Shown here: positions 5,637 to 5,637 of the stretch, piece by piece
Layout of the letters: each line of letters opens with the position of its first letter
How positions within the stretch are numbered: the first letter of the stretch is position 1
Assembly (NCBI GenBank): GCA_031258265.1
Contig: JAIRNB010000101.1
Coordinates: 1 to 5,637, forward strand
DNA: 5,637 nucleotides
Reading direction: 5' to 3'
Source: Treponema sp.
GTDB lineage: Bacteria; Spirochaetota; Spirochaetia; Treponematales; Breznakiellaceae
Made by a program: the position numbers and the translations under genes
The notes under the pieces: generated by a model
The model's input: the letters and a program-made list of their open reading frames with translations, nothing else
Told to the model about the DNA's origin: nothing
Databases searched by the model: none

Positions 5637-5637
5637 A

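Noticed and set aside
1..5637. CRISPR array, tRNA, rRNA, transposase or prophage genes
   Set aside because: No regularly spaced repeats, cloverleaf, rRNA-like sequence, transposase motif or phage gene was seen on either strand.

Overview
This window looks like a core-genome stretch of a G+C-rich bacterium. A spirochete, most likely Treponema-like, is my best guess. That guess rests on the large YidC with a periplasmic domain followed by Jag, on the style of the exported protein downstream of them, and on the long intergenic regions full of hairpins. No taxonomic marker gene is present, so it is an inference.

Layout, left to right. Positions 1-399 carry no convincing gene. They hold a rho-independent terminator for a rightward gene that lies off the left edge (45-77), and then a cluster of hairpins with an internally repeated motif (about 198-332) that resembles a dispersed intergenic repeat. 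Positions 400-966 (+) encode a stand-alone DEDDh 3'-5' exonuclease. All remaining genes are on the minus strand, read right to left: yidC (5575-3686), a 311-nt spacer rich in inverted repeats, jag (3374-2637), a 141-nt G+C-rich spacer, an exported protein of unknown function (2495-1665), and an RluA-family pseudouridine synthase (1672-920). The last two overlap by 8 nt. The pseudouridine synthase and the exonuclease converge, and their coding ends overlap by 47 bp.

How the genes fit together. YidC inserts proteins into the inner membrane. Jag (KhpB/EloR) is its frequent genetic neighbour, a KH-R3H RNA-binding protein. The exported protein starts with a signal peptide and would be placed in or across the membrane. 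The pseudouridine synthase modifies RNA. This is consistent with a ribosome- and membrane-biogenesis cluster of the familiar rpmH-rnpA-yidC-jag type, with rpmH and rnpA expected just beyond the right edge. The two long spacers mean that co-transcription of the whole set is not certain.

I found no convincing undescribed system. The items most worth a second look are the hairpin-rich spacers (198-332 and 3375-3685) and the uncharacterised exported protein.
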